From MKRK01 sp001896915 (GTDB lineage: Bacteria; Bacillota; Clostridia; Oscillospirales; Acutalibacteraceae): a stretch of 14,034 nucleotides of DNA. The DNA is taken from NCBI GenBank assembly GCA_937973935.1, contig CALJJF010000138.1, positions 1-14,034 on the forward strand, read 5' to 3'. The first letter of the stretch is position 1. The number at the start of each line of letters is the position of its first letter. A program made the translations under genes and the position numbers. Below the pieces are notes generated by a model. It did not search any database, was not told the origin of the DNA, and saw only the letters and a list, made by a program, of their open reading frames with translations. This document shows positions 1 through 7,515 of the stretch, piece by piece.

Positions 1-2096
1 TACGTGCTTTTGTCCGTCACCTTATAAAGATAGGTTTGATCAGAAAGCTTTTCCAGCTTATATCTAGTGTTGAAAGCATCAATATATCCCGCTGTCTTAT
101 CATTAAAAATGATAAAATCCGGTTTCATTAAGCTGTCCATCAGCTCAAAATAACGCTCAGTGAATATTTTATCATCCTCTGTTTCGTTCCATAAGGGTGT
201 ATATGTCTTGATGCCGGAGTACGCACCCAAACGGAACGCTTCTCCGCCTACAACCAAAACCACCGGGTTTTTCTTTTCTTCTGTCAATATTTTCTTTATC
301 TCTATAATATGATCCGGTGTATTAATCACCTGCGGATCCACAACATACTGATCGTTTGTCCGTTTGATGGTCGAATAGTCTATATAAGGCTTGAAATGAT
401 CCGGTATTGTGGTGCTGCTTGTATTTGTACCAAACCCGATTACAAATTGGATACCAATGAATGCTATCATCAATACGCTCAATCCTCTTACTTTGTCCAG
501 ACTCCCGATATGTTTTATTAAACTATAAAGTGTAAATACCAGTGCAACAGATAAGATCAGCCAAGCTTCCATATGATATCTGGTATCATAATAACCAACA
601 AAGGCGATTGCCAGTGTTTTTAGGCTGTAAACAAAAATAAGAAGCAACAGTGCTGTGAGCAACTTCCATTTTGTCTTAACAAAATTGATAAAGCCTTTTC
701 TATTGAAGAATAAGGCGATTATCACATTTATAATGATAGCAATGACGCAAATTAACATAACCGCGAAGCCGCCACCGGCTTTTCCTGCCCCTATAAACGA
801 ATATTTAAATATAGTTGTAATTCTTCCTTGCAGGGACTCCAGCCATAAGCCGGGAGAGTTAAACGCGGTCATCACGTTTTCGGAAGCCAGATAATAACGC
901 TGTGGGACAATAATATCTAAATAGAAAGGGGTGTCTGCGTTGTCGGTAACCCATAGCCTATGAAAACAAACCAGCGAGTAGATGATCCAAGGTAAAACGA
1001 TCAGAAACAAAGGGATCCCATAGGCAAGCAGACCTTTTAGTTTAATATACTTAAATGTAAATACAAATACGATCAAAGATGCAAGAGCAGTGACAATGAT
1101 AAAATCAAAACGAATAACAGCACCGGCACCGGCAGCCAACCCTGCTACGATCAAGTCACGTTTACTTACAGAGGGTAGCCGAAACAAACGATCAATTACC
1201 AAAAGAGCACAAAACACCGACAACGGTATCGAGCGTGCCGCCAGCATTTCATCCAGATAGAAGCTGTTGACCAGCATAACAAACGTGACAACTGCACCGG
1301 GAAGATAGGATGATGTGTGCCGTTTTGAAAATCCAAGTATGATCAGAGTGCTTAAAATGGCAGCCATAAAATTGATGACAACACCGCTGTAGATGCCAAG
1401 CCCTGTCATAGTATCCACGACGGAAATCATCATCGGATATAAATAAGGAAATGAAATATTTTTATCCGTCAGTAATACATATTGCCGAATGGTGCTGACC
1501 TTGCCAAAATCACTGAAAATATTTTTTGATATATCGTAATAGGAAAAAGAATCAGGACTGAAGCTATATTCGCAAAACAGCAAATAGATCGTTAAAAATG
1601 CGAACGCGGCAATGACAATGACAATAGAAAATGTATTTTCGGGATTGCGACTTTCTGCGCTTGTTATGATAACTGCAAATAGCAAGGTGAAGAAAATGAG
1701 AACGCCGATAAACCATGCTCCTACCGACAAATAACTGTAATCAAAAAAACTCACCAAGCCCGCTGAGGGAAGAAAAAGCAAGGACAGCTTTGTGAGCGTA
1801 AGCTTTTTGAAGAAGGCAGGAATATGTGCTTTCATTAATGCCAATAAGCCAAATCCTACCGCCAAGCCAAAAAGAACACTCTTTAAAGCATACATTCTGT
1901 CACTTTTCAGTGAAGACAATGACACAAACATAAAAAGCGGAAACAACACAACACAAATTTGTAATAGAACACTTTGCAGAAAACGAGCTTCATTGATAAA
2001 CCATTTTTCCTTCAATCGTGTGATAGGTATGATTCTATTTTTATTTATATGCTGGTTTGGATTGTCATCATGATTCGTCACATTTTCAATATCCAT
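1..2096 (-). CDS. GT-C superfamily glycosyltransferase-like polytopic membrane protein (3' end at window edge)
   Basis: The minus strand is open without a stop from the ATG at 2096 to the window edge: 698 codons plus the bases TA, so a TAA or TAG stop may lie one base outside. An in-frame TAA sits two codons before the ATG, and GGGGA lies 10 bases upstream. The protein starts with a polar tail of about 40 residues, followed by many hydrophobic segments (about 42-63, 71-90, 103-117, 122-147, 156-176 and more to about 545). It ends in a soluble region of about 150 residues. After the fourth or fifth membrane segment comes Pro-Asp-Ser-Phe-Ser-Tyr-Tyr-Asp (Asp182, Asp188). This is the acidic first-loop motif expected of GT-C enzymes of the PMT_2/GT39-like type, which transfer sugars from polyprenyl-phosphate donors on the outer face of the membrane. 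Fold class is inferred from topology and this motif; donor and acceptor are unknown. It has its own promoter just upstream. Confidence 0.75.
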   Translation of the reverse strand, partial: MDIENVTNHDDNPNQHINKNRIIPITRLKEKWFINEARFLQSVLLQICVVLFPLFMFVSLSSLKSDRMYALKSVLFGLAVGFGLLALMKAHIPAFFKKLTLTKLSLLFLPSAGLVSFFDYSYLSVGAWFIGVLIFFTLLFAVIITSAESRNPENTFSIVIVIAAFAFLTIYLLFCEYSFSPDSFSYYDISKNIFSDFGKVSTIRQYVLLTDKNISFPYLYPMMISVVDTMTGLGIYSGVVINFMAAILSTLIILGFSKRHTSSYLPGAVVTFVMLVNSFYLDEMLAARSIPLSVFCALLVIDRLFRLPSVSKRDLIVAGLAAGAGAVIRFDFIIVTALASLIVFVFTFKYIKLKGLLAYGIPLFLIVLPWIIYSLVCFHRLWVTDNADTPFYLDIIVPQRYYLASENVMTAFNSPGLWLESLQGRITTIFKYSFIGAGKAGGGFAVMLICVIAIIINVIIALFFNRKGFINFVKTKWKLLTALLLLIFVYSLKTLAIAFVGYYDTRYHMEAWLILSVALVFTLYSLIKHIGSLDKVRGLSVLMIAFIGIQFVIGFGTNTSSTTIPDHFKPYIDYSTIKRTNDQYVVDPQVINTPDHIIEIKKILTEEKKNPVVLVVGGEAFRLGAYSGIKTYTPLWNETEDDKIFTERYFELMDSLMKPDFIIFNDKTAGYIDAFNTRYKLEKLSDQTYLYKVTDKST

Positions 2097-2119
2097 ACAT
2101 TACACATCCCCAAAAAGAA

Positions 2120-2145
2120 TACACTGACAATAAAATATCAGTGTA
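2120..2145 (-). promoter_or_regulatory. Inverted repeat at the transcription start of the glycosyltransferase gene
   Basis: An 8-bp perfect inverted repeat (TACACTGA / TCAGTGTA, arms 2120-2127 and 2138-2145) flanks a 10-base AT-rich loop. On the minus strand it begins directly after the -10 box at 2151-2146, so it covers the expected transcription start. It could be an operator or a 5'-UTR hairpin. A second reading is a weak terminator for the upstream repressor gene, because the minus strand continues with TTCTTTTT. The sequence alone does not decide. Confidence 0.45.
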
Positions 2146-2174
2146 ATTATATCATAATCATTTTCTTTTTTCCA
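2146..2174 (-). promoter_or_regulatory. Probable extended -10 promoter of the glycosyltransferase gene
   Basis: On the minus strand TATAAT (2151-2146) is preceded by TGA, giving an extended -10 (TGnTATAAT). At 17 bases spacing lies TGGAAA (2174-2169), a 4/6 match to the -35 consensus. The element sits in the 85-base gap between the TetR gene and the glycosyltransferase start, so the glycosyltransferase need not depend on read-through from the repressor gene. Confidence 0.5.
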
Positions 2175-2181
2175 GTAATTT

Positions 2182-2799
2182 TTATATCTCTTCTTCTGTT
2201 TGATTGAAATTCTTTCTGTATTCTGCAGGAACATCCGCTATGACCTCAAGGCATTCTCTGATGCTCTTTTTCAGATCAAAATCCCCCCCTGTGGACGCCC
2301 ATTGAAATATAATAGACATCAAACAAGTAATAGAATAATGGGATAATTTTTCGCTGTCAGAGTTGTTACGGATTTCGCCGGCTTCATGAGCCTTCTGATA
2401 CAACGAAATAATAATGTCCTGAAACCGATGGTCCCTGTTTTCCATTTTAAAGGTTCCCACATCCCGTGTGATATTGGCTGCAAAAACGCATTTTGCAATT
2501 TCAACACCATTGTCAATAAAAAAGTCGATGCTTGGTTCAACAAACATCCAAATCCGTTCAAAACAATTGTCTTCTAAAAAGATTTCCGGAAGCCGCTCCA
2601 ATGTCAATTCTTTTGGTATGGTGTAGAATTTTCTCAGAACATCGTCTTTTGATAAAAAATAATAATAAAACGTATGCTTCGAAATATTACATTCCCTGCA
2701 GATTTCATTCACGGTAACCTTCTCATATCCGGAAGTTTTAATCAACTCCAGTGCCGTGGCGATGATCCTGTTTTTTGTTTCATGCGTTTTATAAGCCAT
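2182..2799 (-). CDS. TetR/AcrR-family transcriptional repressor
   Basis: A one-component repressor with an N-terminal DNA-binding helix-turn-helix and a C-terminal ligand and dimer domain. From the chosen start (205 residues) helix 1 covers about residues 7-23. The helix-turn-helix runs from Val28 to Phe48 and ends in the family hallmark Thr-Phe-Tyr-Tyr-Tyr-Phe. The C-terminal part matches no ligand class I can name. I chose the ATG at 2799 because AAGGTGG lies 8 bases upstream and the protein then begins 10-15 residues before helix 1, as is usual. A longer frame reaches a TTG at 2874 and an ATG at 2838, but neither has a well-spaced ribosome site. The gene is divergent from the ABC exporter genes, the standard arrangement for a local repressor of an efflux pump. 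The palindrome at 2953-2968 is the likely binding site. The inducer is unknown. Confidence 0.9.
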   Translation of the reverse strand: MAYKTHETKNRIIATALELIKTSGYEKVTVNEICRECNISKHTFYYYFLSKDDVLRKFYTIPKELTLERLPEIFLEDNCFERIWMFVEPSIDFFIDNGVEIAKCVFAANITRDVGTFKMENRDHRFQDIIISLYQKAHEAGEIRNNSDSEKLSHYSITCLMSIIFQWASTGGDFDLKKSIRECLEVIADVPAEYRKNFNQTEEEI

Positions 2800-2893
2800 T
2801 CCTTTGTCCACCTTTTTCAAGAATCCTAACCAATCCATTATACTGCAAGCTTCTATCTCCTTAAAAATACACAAATATCATTCTTTTATATTT

Positions 2894-2922
2894 AAAATAA
2901 CATACTAAATGATGAAATTCAA
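2894..2922 (-). promoter_or_regulatory. Possible promoter of the TetR-family gene
   Basis: On the minus strand TTGAAT (2922-2917) and TATTTT (2899-2894) are separated by 17 bases, and TGT precedes the -10 (TGn extension). The region is very AT-rich, so such matches are cheap. Position and orientation fit the repressor gene, leaving a leader of roughly 90 bases before the ATG at 2799. Confidence 0.35.
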
Positions 2923-2940
2923 GTATTATTTATTATTGTG

Positions 2941-2969
2941 TTGACATTTTTGTATTACTGTAGTAATAT
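2941..2969 (+). promoter_or_regulatory. Consensus sigma-A type promoter of the ABC exporter operon
   Basis: A perfect -35 TTGACA (2941-2946), a 17-base spacer and -10 TAATAT (2964-2969) lie about 30 bases before the TTG start of the first exporter gene. This is the strongest promoter in the window. Such a strong core promoter behind an operator fits tight repression by the divergent TetR protein. Confidence 0.8.
2953..2968. promoter_or_regulatory. Probable TetR-family operator overlapping the exporter -10 box
   Basis: A 16-bp palindrome with perfect 7-bp arms, TATTACT-GT-AGTAATA, fills the 3' half of the promoter spacer and all but the last base of the -10. A dimer bound here would block RNA polymerase at the exporter promoter. 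Size and position are typical of TetR-family operators. That the adjacent repressor binds it is an inference from the divergent arrangement. Confidence 0.65.
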
Positions 2970-2999
2970 AAACGCATTATACAGGAAGGGAAGATTCTT

Positions 3000-4733
3000 T
3001 TGTTCAAGCTTATTAAATATTTCAAATCATATATACTGTACATACTGCTGATCGTAGGCTTTTTGTTGGTACAGGCATGGAGCGAGCTTTCTTTGCCCGA
3101 ATATATGGCTAACATCGTCAGTAAGGGTATTGCAGTCAGTAACACGAACTATATTTACGAGGCCGGCGTTCAGATGCTGCTGCTATCCTTACTGAGCATT
3201 GCCTGTGCTACCGTTGTGGGCTTTTTGGCTTCTCGTGTTGCCGCTGCCTTTTCACGGGATATCCGAAGCGATATTTTTCAGAAAATCACGAATTTTTCTA
3301 ACACTGAATTCGACAAATTTTCAACTGCATCCTTAATCACACGCTCCACCAATGATATCACACAGATACAAATGTTTGCCGTCATGATGCTCCGTCTCGT
3401 ATTCTTCGCCCCTATTATGGGAATTGGCGGTGTGCTGAAAGCAATCGACAACAGCGAGGGAATGGGTCCGATCGCATGGGTGATCATTGTTGCGGTCGCT
3501 TCGTTGGTGTTGCTCATTCTCTATGTTATCTTAATTGCGTTGCCCAAATTCAAGCTCATTCAGAAACTGGTTGACAAACTGAATTTGGTCACTCGGGAAA
3601 GCCTGACAGGTATCATGGTCATTCGCTCCTTTAACACACAGAGCCATGAAGAATCAAAATTTGAAAAAGCGAATATGGACCTGACAAGAACAAATTTATT
3701 TGTGGGTCGTGTCATGGCGATTATGATGCCGATGATGATGATGATTTTATACGGTGTTTCCATGTCCGTAATCTGGGTTGGTGCGTATTATGCCGACAAT
3801 ATGATAGAGTTAGGAAATATGCTGGCATTTATCGCCTATGCCATGCAAATTATATTTGCTTTCATCATGGTTTCCATGGTCTTCTTTTTACTGCCCCGTG
3901 CATCTGTTTCTGCCAACCGTGTCCATGAGGTCTTGACCACAGAACCTTCCATCGTTGACCCGGCAGAATCTGCTTCGATGAATGAAAATGTAGGGATTGT
4001 GGAATTCAAAAATGTATCTTTCCGTTATCCCGGTGCAGAGGATGATACCTTAAAAAATATCAGCTTCACTGCATTGCCGGGTCAAACCACGGCATTTATC
4101 GGCAGTACTGGCAGTGGCAAATCTACGCTGATCAATCTGATTCCCCGATTATATGATGCAACCGACGGAGACATCACTGTAGGCGGTGTCAGTATAAGAA
4201 ATATGACGCAGGAAACCCTCCGCTCATACATTGGATATATATCACAAAAGGGGATCCTCTTTTCCGGTACCATTGAAAGCAATCTGAAATATGCGGATGA
4301 AAATGCATCTGATGAATTGATGACAAAAGCAGCAGAGGTTGCACAGGTGCTTGACTTTATTGAGTCTTCCGAAAATAAATTCGGCGAGAGCATCGCACAG
4401 GGCGGCACCAATGTATCCGGCGGCCAAAAACAGCGTCTTTCCATTGCCCGCGCCCTTGTCAAAAATTCGCCCATCTATATTTTTGATGACAGCTTTTCTG
4501 CGCTTGACTTTAAAACAGATTCCAACGTAAGAAAGGCGCTCAAGGAATACACAACGGATGCCACTGTTCTCATTGTGGCACAAAGAATCAGCACCATCAT
4601 GAACGCCGACCAGATTATCGTTCTGGATGACGGTAAAATCGTAGGAAAAGGTACCCACAGAGAACTGCTCGACAGCTGTGAGGTCTATAAGGACATTGCT
4701 ACATCACAGCTTTCAAAGGAGGAATTAAATTGA
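3000..4733 (+). CDS. Heterodimeric ABC exporter, subunit with degenerate catalytic residues (YheI/BmrC-like)
   Basis: An ABC half-transporter of 577 residues: a six-helix membrane domain (about 1-320) and a nucleotide-binding domain (about 335-577). Visible motifs are Walker A GSTGSGKST (368-376), Q-loop Gln416, a canonical signature VSGGQ (472-476) and Walker B IYIFDD (492-497). Asp497 replaces the usual catalytic Glu, and the switch-loop His is Gln528 (Val-Ala-Gln-Arg). So this subunit supplies the good signature but a non-catalytic Walker B, as in the degenerate member of heterodimeric multidrug exporters. The start is TTG, with GGAAGG 9 bases upstream. Its stop overlaps the TTG start of the partner (TTGA), so the two are translationally coupled. 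The strong promoter with an operator and the divergent TetR gene suggest an inducible drug or toxic-compound efflux pump. The substrate is unknown. A run of methionines (about 239-250) lies in a membrane helix. Confidence 0.93.
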   Translation: MFKLIKYFKSYILYILLIVGFLLVQAWSELSLPEYMANIVSKGIAVSNTNYIYEAGVQMLLLSLLSIACATVVGFLASRVAAAFSRDIRSDIFQKITNFSNTEFDKFSTASLITRSTNDITQIQMFAVMMLRLVFFAPIMGIGGVLKAIDNSEGMGPIAWVIIVAVASLVLLILYVILIALPKFKLIQKLVDKLNLVTRESLTGIMVIRSFNTQSHEESKFEKANMDLTRTNLFVGRVMAIMMPMMMMILYGVSMSVIWVGAYYADNMIELGNMLAFIAYAMQIIFAFIMVSMVFFLLPRASVSANRVHEVLTTEPSIVDPAESASMNENVGIVEFKNVSFRYPGAEDDTLKNISFTALPGQTTAFIGSTGSGKSTLINLIPRLYDATDGDITVGGVSIRNMTQETLRSYIGYISQKGILFSGTIESNLKYADENASDELMTKAAEVAQVLDFIESSENKFGESIAQGGTNVSGGQKQRLSIARALVKNSPIYIFDDSFSALDFKTDSNVRKALKEYTTDATVLIVAQRISTIMNADQIIVLDDGKIVGKGTHRELLDSCEVYKDIATSQLSKEELN

Positions 4734-6832
4734 GTGACAACAACCGTAACATAAGGCAAAGACGTGGCGGACACATGGGCGGACCCATGGGTGGACCACC
4801 TATGGGGCAGGGCGAAAAAGCGAAAAACTTTACTGTAACCATGAAAAAGCTGCTCACCTATATGAACAAATACATCATAGGAATTATAATTGTCTTCATT
4901 TTCGCCATCGCCAGCACTATTTTTGCCATCAACGGTCCGAACATTCTCGGCGGTGCCACCGATGAAATTTTCATCGGTCTAGCCTCTCGTGATGCCTATG
5001 ACAGTATTCATAAAAATCTGCCCGACTCCTTACTAAACCTTCTTCCGAAAGATACAACACTCGGCAATTTCGGCGAAAGACTTCAACAGGCAATCGCGCA
5101 AATTCCCGATCCAACGCAGCAAGCAAAAATTGCGGAAAGCTTAAAGAAAATGGGATCTGCAGAAGATCAGGAAAAAAGGTTTGATCAAATCCCGGAGAAA
5201 TACAGAACACGAGTACTCGCAACAAAGCTGAACCAAAGACCCGGCATTGATTATACCAAAGTTAACAACATCATGATTTTGTTAATCTGTATGTATTTGG
5301 CCAGTGCATTTTTCTCTTACATCCAAGGTTTTGTAATGGCAGGGGTTGCACAAAAGGTATCGTATAGCCTTCGTCGTGATATCTCAAAGAAAATCAATAA
5401 AATGCCCCTCCGTTATTTTGACAACCAAACCCACGGTGAGGTGCTCTCCCGTGTAACCAATGACATTGACACCGTGAGCACGACTCTGAACCAAAGCCTT
5501 GCCCAAATGATAATGTCCATTGTTACAATCATCGGCGTGTTGTTCATTATGTTCACTATCAGTTGGGAATTGACACTGGTTGCGCTTTTTATTCTTCCTC
5601 TTTCTTTCATTTTCATCATGATGATTGTGAAAAAATCACAAAAGCACTTCAAAGACCAGCAAGAATATTTGGGTCATTCCGGTGGCCATGTGGAAGAAGC
5701 CTTTGGCGGTCACATTATCGTAAAAACCTATAACAGAGAGAAAAAATCAATCGAAACCTTTGAGGGATACAACAAGGTTCTCTATGAATCCTCATGGAAA
5801 TCACAATTCTTGTCCGGCATGATGATGCCCATTATGCAATTTATCGGAAACTTGGGATTTGTTGCAATCTGTGTTCTCGGTGGTTATCTTGTGGTCAAAG
5901 GGCGTATCACCGTGGGTAATATCCAGTCCTTTACCCAATATGTCCGTCAGTTTACCCAACCCATTGCCCAGGTTGCACAAGTCGCCAATGTATTACAGTC
6001 CACCGCCGCTGCTGCTGAAAGAGTGTTCGAATTCTTAGAAGAGGAAGAAGAAACAGCGGAATCTAAAAAATTGCTGCCATCAGCTGATGTCAATGGAAAT
6101 GTTGCCTTTAAAAATGTCCATTTTGGTTACAATCCTGAAAAGATCATCATCAACGATTTTTCTGCAAGCATTGCAAGCGGACAAAAGGTTGCCATTGTCG
6201 GACCCACCGGTGCAGGCAAAACAACCATGGTGAAGCTATTGATGCGTTTCTATGATGTGAACTCAGGTGAAATTTTAGTGGATGGGCACAATATCAAGGA
6301 TTACAGCAGAAACGAATTGAGGGGCAAATTCGGTATGGTATTACAAGACACATGGCTCTTCAACGGTTCCATCATGGAAAACATCCGTTATGGCAGATTG
6401 GACGCAACCGATGAAGAGGTCTTGGCTGCGGCAAAGGCTGCTCATGTTGACCATTTTGTCCGTACCCTGCCTGACGGCTATCACATGGAATTAAATGAAG
6501 AAGCAAGCAATGTTTCACAGGGTCAGAAGCAACTGCTTACCATCGCCCGGGCTATTTTGGCAAACCCGAGTATCCTGATTTTGGACGAAGCAACCAGCTC
6601 AGTTGACACCAGAACAGAAATCCGGATTCAAAAGGCCATGGCGAATCTGATGAAAAATCGCACCAGCTTTATCATTGCTCATCGTTTGTCCACCATTCGC
6701 GACGCAGACCTGATTCTGGTGATGAAAGACGGCGATATTGTGGAGCAAGGCCGTCATGAAGAACTTCTGGAAAAAGGCGGATTTTATGCTTCTTTATACA
6801 ACAGTCAGTTTGAAACAGGAATTTCAGCATAA
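4730..6832 (+). CDS. Heterodimeric ABC exporter, catalytic subunit (YheH/BmrD-like)
   Basis: The partner half-transporter, 700 residues. The N-terminus (about 1-35) is a basic, flexible tail with repeated Met-Gly-Gly-Pro units. The membrane domain runs from about 37 to 415. Between its first two helices lies a charged, mostly helical insert of about 100 residues (about 75-180), predicted outside the cell. The nucleotide-binding domain (about 455-695) shows Walker A GPTGAGKTT (491-499), Gln539, Walker B ILILDE (615-620) with catalytic Glu620, and His651. Its signature is VSQGQ (595-599), with Gln replacing the first Gly. Together the two subunits form one canonical ATP site (this subunit's Walker motifs with the partner's VSGGQ) and one degenerate site. 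The TTG start has a perfect AAAGGAGG 7 bases upstream, inside the end of the previous gene. The extracellular insert is common in clostridial relatives as I recall; its role is not known to me. Confidence 0.93.
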   Translation: MSDNNRNIRQRRGGHMGGPMGGPPMGQGEKAKNFTVTMKKLLTYMNKYIIGIIIVFIFAIASTIFAINGPNILGGATDEIFIGLASRDAYDSIHKNLPDSLLNLLPKDTTLGNFGERLQQAIAQIPDPTQQAKIAESLKKMGSAEDQEKRFDQIPEKYRTRVLATKLNQRPGIDYTKVNNIMILLICMYLASAFFSYIQGFVMAGVAQKVSYSLRRDISKKINKMPLRYFDNQTHGEVLSRVTNDIDTVSTTLNQSLAQMIMSIVTIIGVLFIMFTISWELTLVALFILPLSFIFIMMIVKKSQKHFKDQQEYLGHSGGHVEEAFGGHIIVKTYNREKKSIETFEGYNKVLYESSWKSQFLSGMMMPIMQFIGNLGFVAICVLGGYLVVKGRITVGNIQSFTQYVRQFTQPIAQVAQVANVLQSTAAAAERVFEFLEEEEETAESKKLLPSADVNGNVAFKNVHFGYNPEKIIINDFSASIASGQKVAIVGPTGAGKTTMVKLLMRFYDVNSGEILVDGHNIKDYSRNELRGKFGMVLQDTWLFNGSIMENIRYGRLDATDEEVLAAAKAAHVDHFVRTLPDGYHMELNEEASNVSQGQKQLLTIARAILANPSILILDEATSSVDTRTEIRIQKAMANLMKNRTSFIIAHRLSTIRDADLILVMKDGDIVEQGRHEELLEKGGFYASLYNSQFETGISA

Positions 6833-6874
6833 CGAATAACTAATCAAGATTTAAATAAAATAAATAAAATAACA

Positions 6875-6923
6875 AAAATCTGCGTATATGGCAACATTTT
6901 TACTTGCCATATATGCAGATTTT
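6875..6923 (+). terminator. Rho-independent terminator of the ABC exporter operon
   Basis: A 20-bp stem (6875-6894 with 6904-6923) and a 9-base loop lie 42 bases after the exporter stop codon. The T-run that ends the stem (6920-6923) and the A-run that opens it give the usual A-stem-U layout. The only imperfect pair (G6884 with T6914) is a G-U wobble in plus-strand RNA but an A-C mismatch in minus-strand RNA, so the hairpin is built for plus-strand transcripts. Confidence 0.8.
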
Positions 6924-7002
6924 GTAGTATTATATGATTGAATGAATATAATGTACAATACATGTATATCTATAATGAGAAACACAATTAGGAGTTTATT
7001 GA
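6924..7002 (+). promoter_or_regulatory. Leader and probable promoter region of the activase operon
   Basis: The 79 bases between the exporter terminator and the next ATG must hold the operon promoter. Two TATAAT boxes are present (6947-6952 and 6971-6976), but neither has a good -35 at 16-18 bases; the best is TTGTAG 19 bases before the first. A perfect 10-bp palindrome ATACATGTAT (6958-6967) lies between them. AGGAG, 8 bases before the ATG at 7003, is the ribosome site. Confidence 0.35.
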
Positions 7003-7515
7003 ATGGTCGTAACAAACAGAAAACATGTTGGTGTTGATATTGGTTCTACCACCGTCAAGGTTGTAGTGCTTGATGATACATATAATATTTTATTCCGCCG
7101 TTATGAAAGGCATCATTCCAAAGTCCGCGAAATGGCACTTGAAATACTAGCCGAGACTGCCCCGCTTTTGCAGGACGGTCCGATTACTGTTTCTCTGTCC
7201 GGTTCTGCCGCACTCAGTGTAGCCGAATTGACCGGCATTGACTTCGTCCAAGAAGTTTTTGCTACCAAAACCGCTGTAGACACTATGCTGGATCGCATCG
7301 ATGTTGTCGTTGAGCTTGGTGGCGAGGATGCAAAAATACTATTCCTCACCGGCGGGAACGAAGAATGGCTTCCCTTCTGTCCCTGTCCATCACCGAGCTG
7401 GACGATCTCAGTCATCATCACACCCATATTTATAACATCGCTTCCCGCTGTGGTGTTTTTGCAAAATCCGATATCCAACCTCTGCTCAATCAGGGTGCCA
7501 ATAAATCCGATATAG
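7003..7515 (+). pseudogene. Activase-related ATPase, 5' fragment (first ATPase domain, broken by a deletion and frameshift)
   Basis: Residues 1-121 are a clear BadF/BadG/BcrA/BcrD-type ATPase N-terminus. They show the phosphate-1 loop Gly-Val-Asp-Ile-Gly-Ser-Thr-Thr-Val-Lys (10-19) and Glu-Leu-Gly-Gly-Glu-Asp-Ala-Lys (104-111), then Leu-Thr-Gly-Gly-Asn-Glu-Glu (about 115-121). In relatives I recall, the last stretch is followed by Arg-Met-Asn-Gly-Thr-Cys-Ala-Gly-Gly-Thr-Gly-Ala-Phe-Ile-Asp-Gln-Met-Ala. Here that segment is missing and the homology resumes at Met-Ala in another frame, from 7365. Residues 122-170 are therefore frameshift product of no family. Start ATG 7003 has AGGAG 8 bases upstream and is the first gene of the operon. 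As it stands, the product would be a truncated domain lacking the first cluster-ligand cysteine. An assembly error in this sequence cannot be excluded. Confidence 0.8.

Noticed and set aside
309..2073. Short plus-strand open frames at 309-521, 655-894 and 1792-2073
   Set aside because: They lie antisense inside the continuous 698-codon minus-strand membrane protein and show no family features or good ribosome sites.
4082..4658. Overlapping minus-strand frames opposite the first ABC subunit
   Set aside because: They mirror the nucleotide-binding domain coding sequence, are low in protein-like features and have no promoter or ribosome site that stands out.
7350..7370. Programmed ribosomal frameshift joining the two activase frames
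   Set aside because: No slippery heptamer or downstream structure is evident. A frameshift would not restore the roughly 16 missing family residues, so a deletion explains the data better.
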